A stretch of 64,000 nt of DNA from Burkholderiaceae bacterium 26 (GCA_000955795.1 JYOB01000013.1:62001-126000), one strand, 5' to 3'; positions 1 to 10,901 are shown, counted from the first letter of the stretch. Made by a program: numbers and translations. The notes: a model not told the origin generated them from the letters alone.

Positions 1-266
1 GGCGTGTCATCGACGCCCCCCATAGCCAGCTTGATCTCGCGGTGCATTCCCAGCAGCTTTACAGACATCGTCAAGAACCGCTGGCCAGCGCTAGTCAGCC
101 GGAACTGCTTGGACCGCCGATCGAGCAGCTTGACGCCAAGCTCGTCTTCCAAGGTGTTGATGCGGTTCGAGAGAGAGGACTGCGTGACATGCAGCTTTTC
201 TGCAGCACGGGTAATGCTCCTGAGGGAGCATGCCCAATAGAAGGCCTCGACGAACTTTAGATTCAT
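1..266 (-). CDS. LysR-type transcriptional regulator, N-terminal part (cut by window edge)
   Basis: Only the first 88 or so codons lie in the window. The start is ATG at 264-266, giving MNLKFVEAFYWACSLRSITR, followed by AAEKLHVTQSSLSNRINTLE. This is the winged helix-turn-helix of LysR-type regulators, and the linker region (ELGVKLLDRRSKQFRLTSAG) fits the family as well. The gene lies 85 bp downstream of the oxoprolinase-type gene in the same orientation, so it is probably the local regulator of that cluster. The effector-binding domain is outside the window, so the inducer cannot be guessed. Confidence 0.88.
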   Translation of the reverse strand, partial: MNLKFVEAFYWACSLRSITRAAEKLHVTQSSLSNRINTLEDELGVKLLDRRSKQFRLTSAGQRFLTMSVKLLGMHREIKLAMGGVDDT

Positions 267-350
267 ATCACCCGACGTGGTAAACCGCTTTTCCCAGGGC
301 TTCGGAGCGCTCTCGGCCGTTCTATCGTCCAGTCGAGAGCGGCCCCGCGA

Positions 351-3300
351 TCAGACGTGGTCGCTGCCGTATCCACCACCGCCCGGCGTCTCCACAATGA
401 AGACGTCATCAGCCTCCATCGCCACGGATGCACAGGAGTCGAGATCCTCCGTGACCCCGCTGGCGCGCACCACCCTGTTTCGACCGACGCATCCGGGTGC
501 TCCACCCTGAGCGCCGAAGGCCCCGTGGCTACGCCCGTTGCTCAGGATGGATGCGATCATCGGCTCCAAGAATCGGATTCGGCGATGGCCGCCATTGCCG
601 CCTTTCCAGCGGCCTGCACCGCCGGAACCGTGGCGGATCTCATAGGCGTCAAGGCGAACGGGATAGCGCAACTCGAGCACTTCGGGGTCGGTCAGGCGCG
701 AATTGGTCATATGTGTCTGGACGACACTCGTGCCGTTAAATCCGTGGCCGGCCCCCGATCCACCGGAGATGGTCTCGTAGTACTGGTAGCGCTCGTTGCC
801 GAAGGTGAAATTGTTCATCGTGCATTGGGCGCCAGCCATCACACCGAGGGCACCGTAGAGTGCGTTGGTAATACAGCTGGAGGTTTCCACATTGCCGGCC
901 ACAACGGCGGCAGGTGCGCGCGGATTGAGCATGCAGCCTTCCGGAACAATCACCTCGATAGGCTTCAGACAGCCCGCGTTGAGCGGAATCGCGTCATCCA
1001 CCAGCGTACGGAACACATACAGCACCGCCGCCATGGTGATGGATTTCGGTGCGTTGAAGTTGTTGGGCAATTGCCCGCTTGTTCCCGTAAAGTCGAGTAC
1101 CGCGCTACGGCGCTGCGCATCTACCTTGACCGACACGCAAATTTGCGCGCCGTTATCCAGCGGGAGCGCGAACTGGCCATCCTTGAGCGCCGTAATAACG
1201 CGCCGCACCGACTCTTCAGCATTGTCCTGCACGTGCTGCATGTAGGCGCTAACCGTGTCTCGCCCATAGTGGGCAACCATTGCGCGCAGCTCTTGCACAC
1301 CCTTCTCATTGGCTGCAATCTGCGCTCGCAAATCCGCCATGTTTTGCGAGGGATTGCGTGACGGATACGTTCCGCTGCTGAGCAGCGCCACCATTTCAGC
1401 TTCGCGCAGTCGGCCTTGCTCAACCAACTTGAAGTTATCGATCAGCACGCCCTCTTCCTCAATCGACGTTGAGAATGGAGGGACCGAGCCTGGAGTCACC
1501 CCGCCGATATCGGCATGGTGACCACGCGATGCAACATAGAAGCGTGGGCGGGTGTCCTCCTCAAGGAACACGGGCGTGACCACCGTGATATCGGGAAGGT
1601 GCGTGCCACCGTGGTATGGGTCGTTTAGCACGAACACATCGCCAGCGTGCATATCGGGGTTACGCGTCATCACCGTCTTGATGGACTCGCTCATCGAACC
1701 CAAATGCACAGGAATGTGCGGTGCATTGGCGATCAGGTTGCCCTGCGCATCAAACAGCGCACAGCTAAAGTCCAAGCGCTCCTTGATGTTCACCGAGTAG
1801 GCTGTATTCTGCAAACGCAGCCCCATCTGCTCGGCGATGTTCATGAACAGGTTGTTGAAGACCTCCAGCATCACCGGGTCGACATGCGTACCCGCTGCGT
1901 GCCCGCTGACGCGCGCGCGCACCCGCCGTAGTTCGAGACAACCTGAACCGCTCAGTTCGGCCCGCCAGCCCGGCTCGACAACCGTGGTGGAGTTGCGCTC
2001 GGCAATGACGGCCGGGCCGTCGACTGTTGCCCCGGGGGCCATCTCCTCCCGGATGTACAGGCCCGCATTGCGCCAGCCGGCAGGCTCGATGTCCGGCATA
2101 CAGTACATCTTCACCTGCGAGCGCGGCGTTGCAGCATGCGAAGTCACTGTGCCGGCCGACGCCTGGGATACGGGCTCGCCAGGCAGCATGCATTCCACAT
2201 TCACCGCCTCGATCACCAGTTCCCGGTCTGGCATCAGGAAAGCAAAGCGTTGACGGTACGCCGTCTCGAATTGATCGCGCAGCGCGGCAATGGCAAATTG
2301 CGCCGGGCTTTGCGGGTCGTAGGAGCATGTGAGTGCCGTGTCGGTGCCGTTATAGCGCACCTGCAGTTGATAGCGGCTACGAATGAGGTCCGGCGCAACA
2401 CCTTGGGCTTCCAACTCGCAACGTGCTTCTGCTTCAAGCTTGCGTGCCTGCTCGAGGGCGGCGGCAAGCCCTTCTGCATCCAGCGCACGCTCAACAGAAA
2501 TCTCGCGGAGGGCAATCTGGTCAGCCAAGCCCATCCCATAGGCCGACAGCACCCCGGCAAACGGATGTGCCAGGACATGCGTCATACCCAACGCGTCGGC
2601 CACCAAGCAGGCGTGCTGTCCGCCTGCGCCGCCGAAGCACTGCAACGTGTAGGTGCTGACGTCATAGCCGCGCGCCACCGAGATGCGCTTGACCGCATTT
2701 GCCATGCTGCCGACGGCGATCTGCAACGCACCGGCTGCCACTTCTTCGGCACACGTCGCGCGCCCCGATGCTGTGGTCATCTCACGCGCCATGGCTTCAA
2801 AGCGCTGGACCACGACGCCGCGGTCCAGGGCCTCGTCCGCGGCCGGCCCGAACACCTTGGGGAACCAATCAGGCTGGATACGCCCCAGCATCACGTTCGC
2901 ATCGGTAGTGGCCAGCGGCCCACCACGACGGTAGCTTGCCGGGCCGGGGTTCGCTCCGGCAGACTCTGGCCCGACACGCAGCCGTGCCCCATCGAATTGA
3001 ATGACGGAGCCACCACCGGCTGCGACCGTGTGGATGCTCATCATCGGCGCACGCATACGAACGCCAGCCACTTCAGTATCGAACGTACGCTCAAACTCAC
3101 CAGCATAGTGACTAACGTCCGTGGACGTACCGCCCATGTCGAAGCCGATCACTTTCGGATGGCCCTCAGCCTGCGCAGTACGAACCATACCGACGATGCC
3201 GCCGGCCGGCCCCGATAGGATGGCGTCCTTCCCTTGAAAGCGTTGAGCTTCGGTCAATCCGCCCGAGCTTTGCATGAAGAACAGGCGAACGCCCGGCATC

Positions 3301-4007
3301 TGCTGCGCAACCTGTTCGACATAGCGGCGCAGGATCGGGGACAGGTAAGCATCGACCACGGTCGTATCGCCACGCGGGACGAACTTAACGAGCGGGCTGA
3401 CTTTGTGGGAAACGGAAATCTGTGTAAAGCCGATCTCACGGGCAATAGCCTCGGCTTGCAACTCGTGCTCGTGATAGCGATAGCCGTGCAGGAACACGAT
3501 GGCACAGGCGCGCAAGCCACGCTCAAAGGCAGCCTTCAACTGCGCTGTTAGCGCCTCGATGTTCAGCGCCTGCACGGTTGAACCGTACGCGCTCATGCGC
3601 TCGTCGGCTTCAATCACCTCTTCGTACAACAGCTCCGGCAAAACGATGTTTCGGTCAAACAGTTGCGGGCGTGCTTGCGTCGCGATGCGAAGCGCGTCGC
3701 GGAACCCACGGGTGGTCACAAGCAGCGTGCGATCCCCCTTGCGTTCGAGCAACGCGTTGGTTGCCACCGTTGTCCCCATCTTCACGCACTCCACGCGCTC
3801 GGGCGTAATCATCTCGCCCGCCGGCAGCGCGAGCAACCGTCGAATCCCTTCCACAGCCGCGTCGCGATACTGCTCGGGGTTTTCCGACAGCATCTTGAGC
3901 GTATGGAAGCCGCCCTCAGGATCACGCCCCACAAGGTCGGTAAACGTGCCGCCCCGGTCGATCCAAAACTGCCAGCGTTTCGATGGGTGATTGGAGTACA
4001 GGCTCAT
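351..4007 (-). CDS. fused hydantoinase A/B (5-oxoprolinase-type ATP-dependent amidohydrolase)
   Basis: A protein of about 1,218 residues. The HyuA half comes first: [16 protein letters not shown] near the N-terminus and [11 protein letters not shown] near residue 300 are the acetate-kinase-like nucleotide-binding motifs. The HyuB half starts near residue 700 ([20 protein letters not shown], then [15 protein letters not shown]). The single-chain layout and length match eukaryote-type 5-oxoprolinase, which opens 5-oxoproline to glutamate using ATP, but the family also includes hydantoinases and acetophenone carboxylase. I chose ATG 4007 because AAGGA lies 10 bases upstream; the longer frame to 4052 would overlap the transporter gene. 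It sits 37 bp after the MFS gene and is probably in its operon. The substrate is inferred from context. Confidence 0.9.
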   Translation of the reverse strand: MSLYSNHPSKRWQFWIDRGGTFTDLVGRDPEGGFHTLKMLSENPEQYRDAAVEGIRRLLALPAGEMITPERVECVKMGTTVATNALLERKGDRTLLVTTRGFRDALRIATQARPQLFDRNIVLPELLYEEVIEADERMSAYGSTVQALNIEALTAQLKAAFERGLRACAIVFLHGYRYHEHELQAEAIAREIGFTQISVSHKVSPLVKFVPRGDTTVVDAYLSPILRRYVEQVAQQMPGVRLFFMQSSGGLTEAQRFQGKDAILSGPAGGIVGMVRTAQAEGHPKVIGFDMGGTSTDVSHYAGEFERTFDTEVAGVRMRAPMMSIHTVAAGGGSVIQFDGARLRVGPESAGANPGPASYRRGGPLATTDANVMLGRIQPDWFPKVFGPAADEALDRGVVVQRFEAMAREMTTASGRATCAEEVAAGALQIAVGSMANAVKRISVARGYDVSTYTLQCFGGAGGQHACLVADALGMTHVLAHPFAGVLSAYGMGLADQIALREISVERALDAEGLAAALEQARKLEAEARCELEAQGVAPDLIRSRYQLQVRYNGTDTALTCSYDPQSPAQFAIAALRDQFETAYRQRFAFLMPDRELVIEAVNVECMLPGEPVSQASAGTVTSHAATPRSQVKMYCMPDIEPAGWRNAGLYIREEMAPGATVDGPAVIAERNSTTVVEPGWRAELSGSGCLELRRVRARVSGHAAGTHVDPVMLEVFNNLFMNIAEQMGLRLQNTAYSVNIKERLDFSCALFDAQGNLIANAPHIPVHLGSMSESIKTVMTRNPDMHAGDVFVLNDPYHGGTHLPDITVVTPVFLEEDTRPRFYVASRGHHADIGGVTPGSVPPFSTSIEEEGVLIDNFKLVEQGRLREAEMVALLSSGTYPSRNPSQNMADLRAQIAANEKGVQELRAMVAHYGRDTVSAYMQHVQDNAEESVRRVITALKDGQFALPLDNGAQICVSVKVDAQRRSAVLDFTGTSGQLPNNFNAPKSITMAAVLYVFRTLVDDAIPLNAGCLKPIEVIVPEGCMLNPRAPAAVVAGNVETSSCITNALYGALGVMAGAQCTMNNFTFGNERYQYYETISGGSGAGHGFNGTSVVQTHMTNSRLTDPEVLELRYPVRLDAYEIRHGSGGAGRWKGGNGGHRRIRFLEPMIASILSNGRSHGAFGAQGGAPGCVGRNRVVRASGVTEDLDSCASVAMEADDVFIVETPGGGGYGSDHV

Positions 4008-4044
4008 ATCGATTTCATCCTTCAACAGCAAAGTTATGCAACGC

Positions 4045-5283
4045 TCAGGCAATCGCGTGTCCCAGTTCCTTGCCCCGTGTTTCGGGCAGTGCGAACACGG
4101 TCAGGATCACCGCCAGATAGCAGCCTGCGGATACGACGCCAATGCTCGCGCCGAGTCCATATGTACCGCTGGTCAAGCCGATGATGGCCGGACAGATTGA
4201 GCCGACGGCACGGCCAAAGTTGTAGCAGAAGCCCTGCCCTGAGCCACGCACGCTATTTGGGTACAGCTCGGCCAGAAATGCGCCCATGCCCGAGAAAATG
4301 CCGGACAGGAAGAAGCCCAGAGGGAAGCCGAGGAAGAACATCGCTCGATCCGTGATTTGGAACTTGGTGTACGCCAGCACCAGGACAATCCCGGCTGCAG
4401 CAAACACCGCGAAGCACTTGCGGCGGCCGATGGTGTCGGACAACCATGCGCTGCAGAGGTAGCCGATGAAAGACCCGGTGATCAGGATCAACAAGTAGGA
4501 ACTGGTGCCCAGCACCGAGAGATGACGCTCGGTCTTCAGGAACGTCGGCAGCCAAGTCGTAACGGAGTAGTAGGCCCCCTGCATACCACTGGCCAAGAGG
4601 CTCGCCAGAATCGTCGTGCCCAGCAGGTCCTTGGAGAAGATCTGCATGAAGTTCGAGGATTCCTCGTGCTGCATGCGACGTTGCTTTTCCTGCACGAACA
4701 CGGGCGACTCCGCCACGTTCCGACGCACATACACGATCAGAAGTGCTGGCAGGATGCCCACCCAGAAGAGCACCTTCCACGCCAGTTCCTGAGGCAGATA
4801 CGCGTAGGCCATCCAAAATGCAATTGCCGACAGCGCCCAACCAACCGCCCAACTGCTCTGCACGAGACCTGCAGCTTTTCCGCGGTGCCTGGCGGCGATC
4901 GTCTCCGAGATCAGCACGCTGCCCACCGCCCACTCTCCGCCCATACCAAGCCCCTGAAGCGTGCGGGTCGCCAGAAGCTGATGAAAATTCTGGGTGAACC
5001 CACTCAGGCAGGTGAAGATTGCGAACCAGAACACCGTCCACTGCAAGACGCGGACACGACCATATTTATCGGCCAGGACGCCCGCCGCCCATCCACCGAT
5101 CGCAGAACTGATCAGCGACGCAGTGGCGATATATCCCGCCTCAGCCTTCGTCATTCCCCAAAGTACGAACAACGTCGGAATGAGGAAGGTGTACACCATG
5201 TAATCAAATGCATCGACCGCGTACCCTAGAAAGCCTGCGGTCAACGTCCTACGTTCGGATTGCCCGATTTCCCCGATCCACAT
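4045..5283 (-). CDS. MFS transporter, 12-TM, organic acid/sugar-acid symporter type
   Basis: A hydrophobic protein of 412 residues with the major-facilitator signature [15 protein letters not shown] after TM2 and a second copy of the loop motif ([12 protein letters not shown]) in the C-terminal half. Charged residues in TM1 ([14 protein letters not shown]) resemble proton-coupled carboxylate importers such as the lactate and aromatic-acid symporters. The frame could open at GTG 5298, but the Shine-Dalgarno GGAGG would then fall inside the coding region. ATG 5283 has it 8 bases upstream and is preferred. Placed between the DUF1445 gene and the oxoprolinase-type gene, it probably imports their substrate. 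Confidence 0.9.
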   Translation of the reverse strand: MWIGEIGQSERRTLTAGFLGYAVDAFDYMVYTFLIPTLFVLWGMTKAEAGYIATASLISSAIGGWAAGVLADKYGRVRVLQWTVFWFAIFTCLSGFTQNFHQLLATRTLQGLGMGGEWAVGSVLISETIAARHRGKAAGLVQSSWAVGWALSAIAFWMAYAYLPQELAWKVLFWVGILPALLIVYVRRNVAESPVFVQEKQRRMQHEESSNFMQIFSKDLLGTTILASLLASGMQGAYYSVTTWLPTFLKTERHLSVLGTSSYLLILITGSFIGYLCSAWLSDTIGRRKCFAVFAAAGIVLVLAYTKFQITDRAMFFLGFPLGFFLSGIFSGMGAFLAELYPNSVRGSGQGFCYNFGRAVGSICPAIIGLTSGTYGLGASIGVVSAGCYLAVILTVFALPETRGKELGHAIA

Positions 5284-5332
5284 TTTCATTTCCTCCACAC
5301 AGTAGGCACCCTGTCGAATGCCTGATTTATCT

Positions 5333-6136
5333 TTATTGTTCGACGATGTCTTTGTTCAACATGTCGGTAACCAGCATGCATCCCGGTGAATGGGTGATGC
5401 AGAAATCCAGCTTCGCCTGGAGAAGCGCGACTTGCGGCGTGACGCCACACCCCCAGAAAACGGGAATCTCATCTGCGTGGATGTCAACCGCATCGCCATA
5501 GTCGGGCGCTGCAAGATCTTGGATGCCAATGCTGTGCGCATGGGCAAGGTGAATCGGTGCCCCATGAACCATGGGCGTGCGGCTTGTGATCTGGACTGCT
5601 CGAATAGCGTCAGCTGGCCGCATTGGCCGCATGGAGACCACCATGTTTCCGCCAAATGGGCCGAATGGCGTGGTCTCGATGTTGGTGCGAAACATCGAGA
5701 CATTCTTCTTCTGCTCCACGTGGCGCAGCTTGATCCCCTCTGCAAGCAGCGCGTGTTCAAACGAGAACGAGCATCCCAGCAGAAAGGTGACCAAGTCCAA
5801 GCGCCAGTACGCCGTGATGTCTGGCACCTCGTCGACCATCTCTCCGGATCGCCAGACCCGATAGCTCGGGATATCGGTCCGGATATCGAGATCGGCCCCA
5901 CACGACGGCAAGGCTGGATTGCCCGCATCCGAAACTGCCAATACCGGACATGGAACCGGGTTGCGCCAGCAATACGCAAGGAAGTCGCTAGCGTGTGCCT
6001 TTGGGACGATGACGCAGTTCGTTTGAACGTACTCAGACGCCAAACCGCTTGTGTGGCCGCGCAATCTTCCACTGCGGGCCGCGAGACGCACGTCCAATCC
6101 GCTGGACCGCTCGTTCAAGTCATTCAATGAGGTCAT
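5333..6136 (-). CDS. DUF1445 / D-glutamate cyclase-family protein
   Basis: A soluble protein of 267 residues, about the usual length of this family, historically annotated as putative hydro-lyase (Pfam PF07286). Typical features are [16 protein letters not shown] near the N-terminus, a central SFSFEHALL, and [18 protein letters not shown] in the C-terminal half. The mammalian relative D-glutamate cyclase converts D-glutamate to 5-oxo-D-proline. If this protein does the same, its product is the substrate class of the oxoprolinase-type enzyme two genes downstream. It is first in the minus-strand cluster, 49 bp ahead of the transporter. The ribosome site is weak, so the start is less certain than the family assignment. 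Confidence 0.87.
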   Translation of the reverse strand: MTSLNDLNERSSGLDVRLAARSGRLRGHTSGLASEYVQTNCVIVPKAHASDFLAYCWRNPVPCPVLAVSDAGNPALPSCGADLDIRTDIPSYRVWRSGEMVDEVPDITAYWRLDLVTFLLGCSFSFEHALLAEGIKLRHVEQKKNVSMFRTNIETTPFGPFGGNMVVSMRPMRPADAIRAVQITSRTPMVHGAPIHLAHAHSIGIQDLAAPDYGDAVDIHADEIPVFWGCGVTPQVALLQAKLDFCITHSPGCMLVTDMLNKDIVEQ

Positions 6137-6213
6137 AGATCAGTAGTCGGTCGACCGTCGCAATAGAGAAACTTCACTCAGGCCGCCGCACGGGGCGACC
6201 CGGTTCGGCACGT

Positions 6214-6239
6214 ATTGTTTGAATGTTTGATGAACAAAT
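6214..6239. promoter_or_regulatory. imperfect palindrome, candidate LysR-type operator
   Basis: ATTGTTTG, a 10-base spacer and GAACAAAT form an imperfect inverted repeat about 80 bp upstream of the DUF1445 start. Position and symmetry suit a LysR-type binding site, and a LysR gene ends this cluster. This is inference from symmetry only. Confidence 0.3.
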
Positions 6240-6537
6240 CCAATGGGAAATATGCGTATCCTGCAATCGAATTTTTCGATGAGGCAGACGCAAGGCTAGT
6301 TCGATGCAAGAATCAAGGGTTTTCCCTGAATTGAAATGCCCACCTCAATCTGATTGGGTGAGTGCTGGCCAACGCGAAAACATCAGCTTTATCGATTGCT
6401 CGCGATAACAATTGTTTGGTGGCCAGGCAATAAATGTGTGTGTTGTGCAGCTGCTTGGTGCCCCCCTCCAATGCGCACTCCCGCTTTGTTGATCGATGGG
6501 GAAAACGACCAAATACCCCCCGATCAAAAAAAATTGA

Positions 6538-6557
6538 TGGCAAAAAAAATTTTGCCA
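6538..6557. promoter_or_regulatory. perfect 8-bp inverted repeat TGGCAAAA-AAAA-TTTTGCCA
   Basis: TGGCAAAA (6538-6545) and TTTTGCCA (6550-6557) are exact complements separated by four bases, 121 bp upstream of the GST start. It could be an operator, or a hairpin. It lacks the GC-rich stem of a strong terminator. Confidence 0.3.
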
Positions 6558-6678
6558 ATTTAATCTAAATAAAGTCAGTCATTCATAACACCGCGTCCTT
6601 ATGTGGCGAGCCTAGGTGCAGGTCGTTTTTTCCGATAATTTTGGGTGGATTGCATTCATTCGTAACCACAGATAGGAA

Positions 6679-7341
6679 ATGCTTCTATATCACCGGCCAA
6701 CATCAGGGCATAGCTACAAAGCTTGTCTTCTGCTATCGATTCTTGGAATCAAGTTCGAAAGTGTATTTGTTCAAGCAAATGGCGGGAAAAACATCGTCAA
6801 TGACGAATATCTGGAATTGAATCCGCGAGGGCAAGTTCCCACGCTTGAGGATGACGGAACGACCATCTGGGGCTCAACGGCGATTCTTGTGTACTTGGCC
6901 AGCAAGTTCGACAAGCATCGAACCTGGTTGCCCGCCGATCCTGGCCAGACTGCAGCCGTGATGCAGTGGATGGAGTTTGCGCAGAATGAAGTGAATGGCT
7001 TGTTCCTCTCGCGCGCCATCCAAAAGTTCGGATACTCGGGGGACCTTGTCGCTGCGCAGCGCGCTGGCAATGCCGCATTGGATATTCTCGAGGACCGGCT
7101 CGGCCGGCATCACTGGCTGGCTTGCGACTGGCCTACCATCGGGGACATCTCATGCTTTCCCTACGCCGCGGTCGCCGATGACAACGGTTTTGATCTACAA
7201 GGCAGACCCGCTTTGAATCGCTGGTTCAAACGCATGATTCAACTGAGAGGCTTCTTTCCTATGCCGGGTATGGAGCCGCTTGTCGCCAGATTGACTGAAG
7301 AACGGAAGCTGACTGCCTCGGTCAGCGCCACCAACTTCTAA
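6679..7341 (+). CDS. glutathione S-transferase family protein
   Basis: A cytosolic-type GST of 220 residues. The N-terminal thioredoxin-like domain (about 1-80) opens MLLYHRPTSGHSYKACLLL and contains the cis-proline segment GQVPTLEDDG and the glutathione-contacting GSTAILVYLA. The helical C-terminal domain (about 90-210) has the conserved DWPTIGDISCFPYAA N-capping box. The active-site residue is probably Ser9, or a neighbouring Thr8 or Tyr4. It stands alone between the divergent DUF1445 gene and a terminator. A partner pathway, for example detoxification or ring cleavage, cannot be read from the sequence. Confidence 0.9.
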   Translation: MLLYHRPTSGHSYKACLLLSILGIKFESVFVQANGGKNIVNDEYLELNPRGQVPTLEDDGTTIWGSTAILVYLASKFDKHRTWLPADPGQTAAVMQWMEFAQNEVNGLFLSRAIQKFGYSGDLVAAQRAGNAALDILEDRLGRHHWLACDWPTIGDISCFPYAAVADDNGFDLQGRPALNRWFKRMIQLRGFFPMPGMEPLVARLTEERKLTASVSATNF

Positions 7342-7358
7342 AACCGCTTTACGACCAT

Positions 7359-7415
7359 CCCGGCGCCGCCCGCCTCCTTGTTCTCTCTCCACGAGATTGG
7401 CGCCGGGCTTTTTTT
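7359..7415 (+). terminator. Rho-independent terminator after the GST gene
   Basis: CCCGGCGCC (7359-7367) pairs exactly with GGCGCCGGG (7399-7407), followed by CTTTTTTTG. The stem is 9 bp with a 31-base loop, 18 bp after the GST stop. Confidence 0.75.
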
Positions 7416-7570
7416 GAATCACGACACGCCGGCCGCAAGACTGGCGTTCTGGTGAAGCGCATCCATTGAGGCGCGGCGCTTCTACGTCGCCCTTGGGATC
7501 TCATAAACCGCCTCCCCCCAATTTCATTGCACGCTGATCCAAGACTTTGGACATTGGCGACCGCCGACCC

Positions 7571-8584
7571 ATGAAGCTAACCGCTATCCTTTGTTCCGCG
7601 GCGATGGCGCTCGCCGCTACTGTTGAGGCCGCAGTCGCGGCGCAGCCCACGGCAAGTGATAAGCCAACACACTGGCGCATGGCAACCGAATACCCCGCAA
7701 ACACAATGCCCGGCGAAGGATTGGCGGAGTTTGCCAAGGAAGTGAAAACCCGCACGGCCGGCACCCTGGACATCGTGGCATCCTATGACGGCTCCGCAGG
7801 TATCCCCGCTCCTGAAATACCGTTGGCTGTACGCGATGGGCGCCTGGAGGCTGGCGACGCCTACGGAGGGGCATTGGCAGAGTTGAATCCGATCTTCTCA
7901 CTGTCTTCCCTGCCATTCGTGACCAACGAGGTCAAGGACGCGCAGCGGCTGGCAGACCTCGCGCGCCCGCTCTATGTCGAGGCGTTCGAGCAACTCGGCC
8001 AGCATCTCCTCTATGTGACTCCCTGGCCGGCATCGGGGCTCTGGTCGGCCAAACCGATCGCCAGCGCTGATGTGCTGCGGACGCTTTCCATCCGCACGTA
8101 CGACGCTACGTCGGCCAAGGTCATGCAGACAGTTGGCGCCCGGGCGGAAGCCTTGTCATTTGCGGAGGTGCCGGCTCGCTTGGGAAACGGCTCCATCAAT
8201 GCCGTGCTGTCATCAGGTGACGGTGCGGCCGGTCAAAAGCTGCTGAAATGGTTGCCGTACTTCACGACCATCGAGTACGCAATGCCACTGTCGTTCGCCA
8301 CAGTCAACGAGAAGGCATACGCGGCTCTGTCACCCAAGCAAAGGCGCGCGGTCGACCAGGCAGCCGAAATCACTGAATTCCGACAATGGCTGCGGCTACA
8401 GCATCGCGCCGCCCAGCACCGCCAGCACTTGCAAGATCTGCACATAGCCGTGGACGAGCCGTCGGCTCCGCTGCGCGCGTCGCTGCAGATCGCGGCCCAG
8501 CAGGCCATTGTCGAATGGGAGCGTGTGGCTGGCCCCGAGGCGACCGCAATGCTTGAACAATTTAGGCACCGGACCACCCCGTGA
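7571..8584 (+). CDS. TRAP transporter solute-binding protein (DctP family)
   Basis: A periplasmic binding protein of 337 residues. MKLTAILCSAAMALAATVEA is a signal peptide, so ATG 7571 is the start rather than the in-frame ATG at 7547. The mature part begins with HWRMATEYPANTMPGEGLAE and carries the DctP-fold segments AYGGALAELNPIFSLSSLPF and IRTYDATSAKVMQTVGARAE. The DctQ and DctM membrane subunits that normally accompany such proteins are absent from both flanks. It either works with a distant permease or passes ligand to the chemoreceptor that follows. Ribosome binding is weak. Confidence 0.85.
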   Translation: MKLTAILCSAAMALAATVEAAVAAQPTASDKPTHWRMATEYPANTMPGEGLAEFAKEVKTRTAGTLDIVASYDGSAGIPAPEIPLAVRDGRLEAGDAYGGALAELNPIFSLSSLPFVTNEVKDAQRLADLARPLYVEAFEQLGQHLLYVTPWPASGLWSAKPIASADVLRTLSIRTYDATSAKVMQTVGARAEALSFAEVPARLGNGSINAVLSSGDGAAGQKLLKWLPYFTTIEYAMPLSFATVNEKAYAALSPKQRRAVDQAAEITEFRQWLRLQHRAAQHRQHLQDLHIAVDEPSAPLRASLQIAAQQAIVEWERVAGPEATAMLEQFRHRTTP

Positions 8585-8776
8585 GTGCGATTGCCTTCGG
8601 ATCAGGCGGGCCTATTCTGCACACCATTGGTGCGGACCACGGGCGATAAAAAATCCCTAACGCCACCGAGCAATTTTTTTTGCGCCAACACGCTGTCAAG
8701 TTGCACGCCAGCCCGACGATGAGAAAGATCAGAGCACGCGCCGACCCTCATCGTGCAGCCCGAAGACCTTTGGAGA

Positions 8777-10333
8777 ATGCAATTGAACAGACTCAGCTTC
8801 CGTCAGAAACTCTGGCTGCCTCTCGTGTTCAGTTTGATCGCGTTGACATTGCTGTCGGTCTTCAACGCCTATCAGACACGCGAGATCCGCATGGATGAGC
8901 GCAAGAATAATCTTGTCAGCGTGACCACTGAGGCCTTCAGCATCATTAAGCAATATGGTGATCTCGCACGCAGTGGATCCCTGAGCGACGAGGAGGCTCG
9001 CAAACAGGCGCTCGATCGCATCCGCGGGTTGCGCTACGACAAGGATGGCTACTTCACCATCACGTCGTCGCAAGAGGTCGTGATCATGCATCCGATTGCA
9101 CCCGATCTGAACGGCAAGAAGCGGACCGATTTCAAGGATGTTCAAGGTAACGCTCTGTATGTGGACATCTCGAATGCCGGCAAGCAGCCCGACGGAGGTT
9201 TTATTCGGTACGTCTGGCCGCACGTAGGAAGTACCGAGCCGGCTCCGAAGCTCGCCTATGTCCTGCAATACCAACCGTGGGACTGGAACCTGACGACAGG
9301 CGTCTACATTGACGACATCAACACAGCGTTCATGCACTCGCTGTACGGAATTGCGGGACTGTTGGCAGCAGTCGTGATTTCCATGGTCATCCTGACAAGC
9401 TTGGTGACCCGCAACCTGCAGCGCACGCTGGGTGGCGACCCAGCCTATGCGGCGGACGTCGCCAACCGCATCGCTGGCGGCGACTTGACGGTGCCAATCA
9501 CAACGCACCCGGATGACCGCAACAGCCTGCTCTACGCCATGAACCGGATGCGTGCCGCATTGGTGGAGATGATCGGTCGCATTAAAGATGCATCCGATAC
9601 GATCGGTACGGCCACGCGAGAAATCGCGAGTGGTAACCTGGACCTGTCATCACGCACGGAGCAGCAGGCGAGCTCGTTGGAAGAAACGGCTTCGGCAATG
9701 GAGCAACTCATGTCTGCCGTGCAGCAAAACGCCGACAACGCCAATCAGGCAAATCAGCTCGCTGTATCAGCTTCGGATGTGGCGGTCCGCGGCGGTGAAG
9801 TGGTGACACGCGTGGTGGAGACGATGAGCTCGATCAACGCCTCCTCACACAAAATTGTCGACATCATCGGGGTGATCGACGGCATTGCGTTCCAGACCAA
9901 CATCCTCGCGTTGAACGCGGCAGTAGAGGCCGCCCGCGCCGGTGAACAAGGCCGCGGATTCGCCGTCGTAGCAGGTGAAGTGCGCAGCTTGGCGCAACGC
10001 AGCGCCGCTGCGGCCAAAGAAATCAAAGCCCTCATTGACGATTCCGTGGCCAATGTGAATGCCGGCAGTACGCTTGTCGATGAAGCTGGCACGACCATGC
10101 GCCAAGTCGTCACCAGCGTAAGGCGGGTCACGGACATCGTTGGAGAGATCACAGCGGCCAGTCAGGAACAGCGTTCGGGCATCGAAGAGGTCAGTCACGC
10201 CGTTACGCAACTGGATGATGCGACGCAACAGAATGCGGCCCTGGTAGAACAAGCCGCGGCAGCCGCACAGTCACTGGAGGAGCAAGCACAGGAACTGCTG
10301 GCGATTGTTGGAGAGTTCCGGCTTCAAGCCTGA
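8777..10333 (+). CDS. methyl-accepting chemotaxis protein with periplasmic Cache sensor
   Basis: A receptor of about 518 residues. TM1 lies at about 12-32 ([17 protein letters not shown]). A periplasmic single-Cache-like domain contains [13 protein letters not shown] and [18 protein letters not shown]2 is at about 192-214, followed by a HAMP domain and a long signalling coil whose tip has [20 protein letters not shown]. It lacks the C-terminal CheR-tethering pentapeptide. The frame is open from GTG 8753. The only good Shine-Dalgarno (GGAG at 8771-8774) best fits TTG 8783, so the exact start could be any of 8753, 8777 or 8783. It likely senses small carboxylates or amino acids, as Cache receptors often do. 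Confidence 0.92.
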   Translation: MQLNRLSFRQKLWLPLVFSLIALTLLSVFNAYQTREIRMDERKNNLVSVTTEAFSIIKQYGDLARSGSLSDEEARKQALDRIRGLRYDKDGYFTITSSQEVVIMHPIAPDLNGKKRTDFKDVQGNALYVDISNAGKQPDGGFIRYVWPHVGSTEPAPKLAYVLQYQPWDWNLTTGVYIDDINTAFMHSLYGIAGLLAAVVISMVILTSLVTRNLQRTLGGDPAYAADVANRIAGGDLTVPITTHPDDRNSLLYAMNRMRAALVEMIGRIKDASDTIGTATREIASGNLDLSSRTEQQASSLEETASAMEQLMSAVQQNADNANQANQLAVSASDVAVRGGEVVTRVVETMSSINASSHKIVDIIGVIDGIAFQTNILALNAAVEAARAGEQGRGFAVVAGEVRSLAQRSAAAAKEIKALIDDSVANVNAGSTLVDEAGTTMRQVVTSVRRVTDIVGEITAASQEQRSGIEEVSHAVTQLDDATQQNAALVEQAAAAAQSLEEQAQELLAIVGEFRLQA

Positions 10334-10436
10334 GACTGCTCGATGCAACCACTGCACAGCGAGATGCAGCGGATTTTCGCCAACCCCTGTCAGTTCTCTA
10401 GCGGCTTGCAAATTCCGCAGCTACAAACATCAAATC

Positions 10437-10901
10437 ATGGATACCAGACTACGCGAATTGGGCATCGAACTCCCTCCGCTCCTTCCGACACCGGGCAGTT
10501 TTCTGCCTTACATCATTCGTGGCAACTCTCTCTATCTATCTGGGAAAGGCGCACCTCGCCGGCAGTTGCATTCTGATCAAGCGGTGCCCAAGGTGGGAAG
10601 AGAGGTCAGCACCTCTGAGGCAAGTGCTCATGCCAGAGAAATTGGCATCTATCTCCTAGCGCTGATGAAGGACGCGCTGGGCAGCCTGGATCGCGTAGAA
10701 CGGGTCATCAAGGTGCAGGGGATGGTCAACGCGGTGGAAGACTTTACCGAGCACACAGAAGTGATCAATGGCTGCTCTGACCTGCTGGTTGAGGTTTTCG
10801 GCCTCCGAGGCGAACACACTCGCTCTGCGGTAGGGGTCAATTCCTTACCCAAAGGTTTTGCCGTGGAAATTGAAGCAATGGTGGAGATACGCAGCGCTTA
10901 G
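10437..10901 (+). CDS. RidA/YjgF-family protein
   Basis: A RidA-superfamily protein of 154 residues of the longer (YjgH/LpxN-type) form. It shows LYLSGKGAP, the helix segment ALGSLDRVERVIKVQGMVNA, and the C-terminal sequence RSAVGVNSLPKGFAVEIEAM, where the conserved arginine of imine deaminases is present. RidA enzymes hydrolyse reactive 2-aminoacrylate imines; many paralogues have specialised catabolic roles. ATG 10437 gives the family-like N-terminus MDTRLRELGIELPPLLPTPG; the frame is open further upstream into the chemoreceptor gene, but that stretch is not RidA-like. Confidence 0.87.
   Translation: MDTRLRELGIELPPLLPTPGSFLPYIIRGNSLYLSGKGAPRRQLHSDQAVPKVGREVSTSEASAHAREIGIYLLALMKDALGSLDRVERVIKVQGMVNAVEDFTEHTEVINGCSDLLVEVFGLRGEHTRSAVGVNSLPKGFAVEIEAMVEIRSA

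Larger units (their letters stand above)
6137..6678. other. divergent intergenic region, AT-rich
   Basis: This 542-bp stretch separates the divergent DUF1445 and GST genes and must hold both promoters. It is visibly richer in A and T than its flanks, especially from 6300 on. It contains two palindromic sites listed separately. No convincing small gene was found; the short frames here lack ribosome sites and coding character. Confidence 0.6.

Noticed and set aside
357-3218. Several long plus-strand frames opposite the oxoprolinase-type gene
   Set aside because: The minus-strand product is a full, motif-rich family protein over the whole span, so these are shadows.
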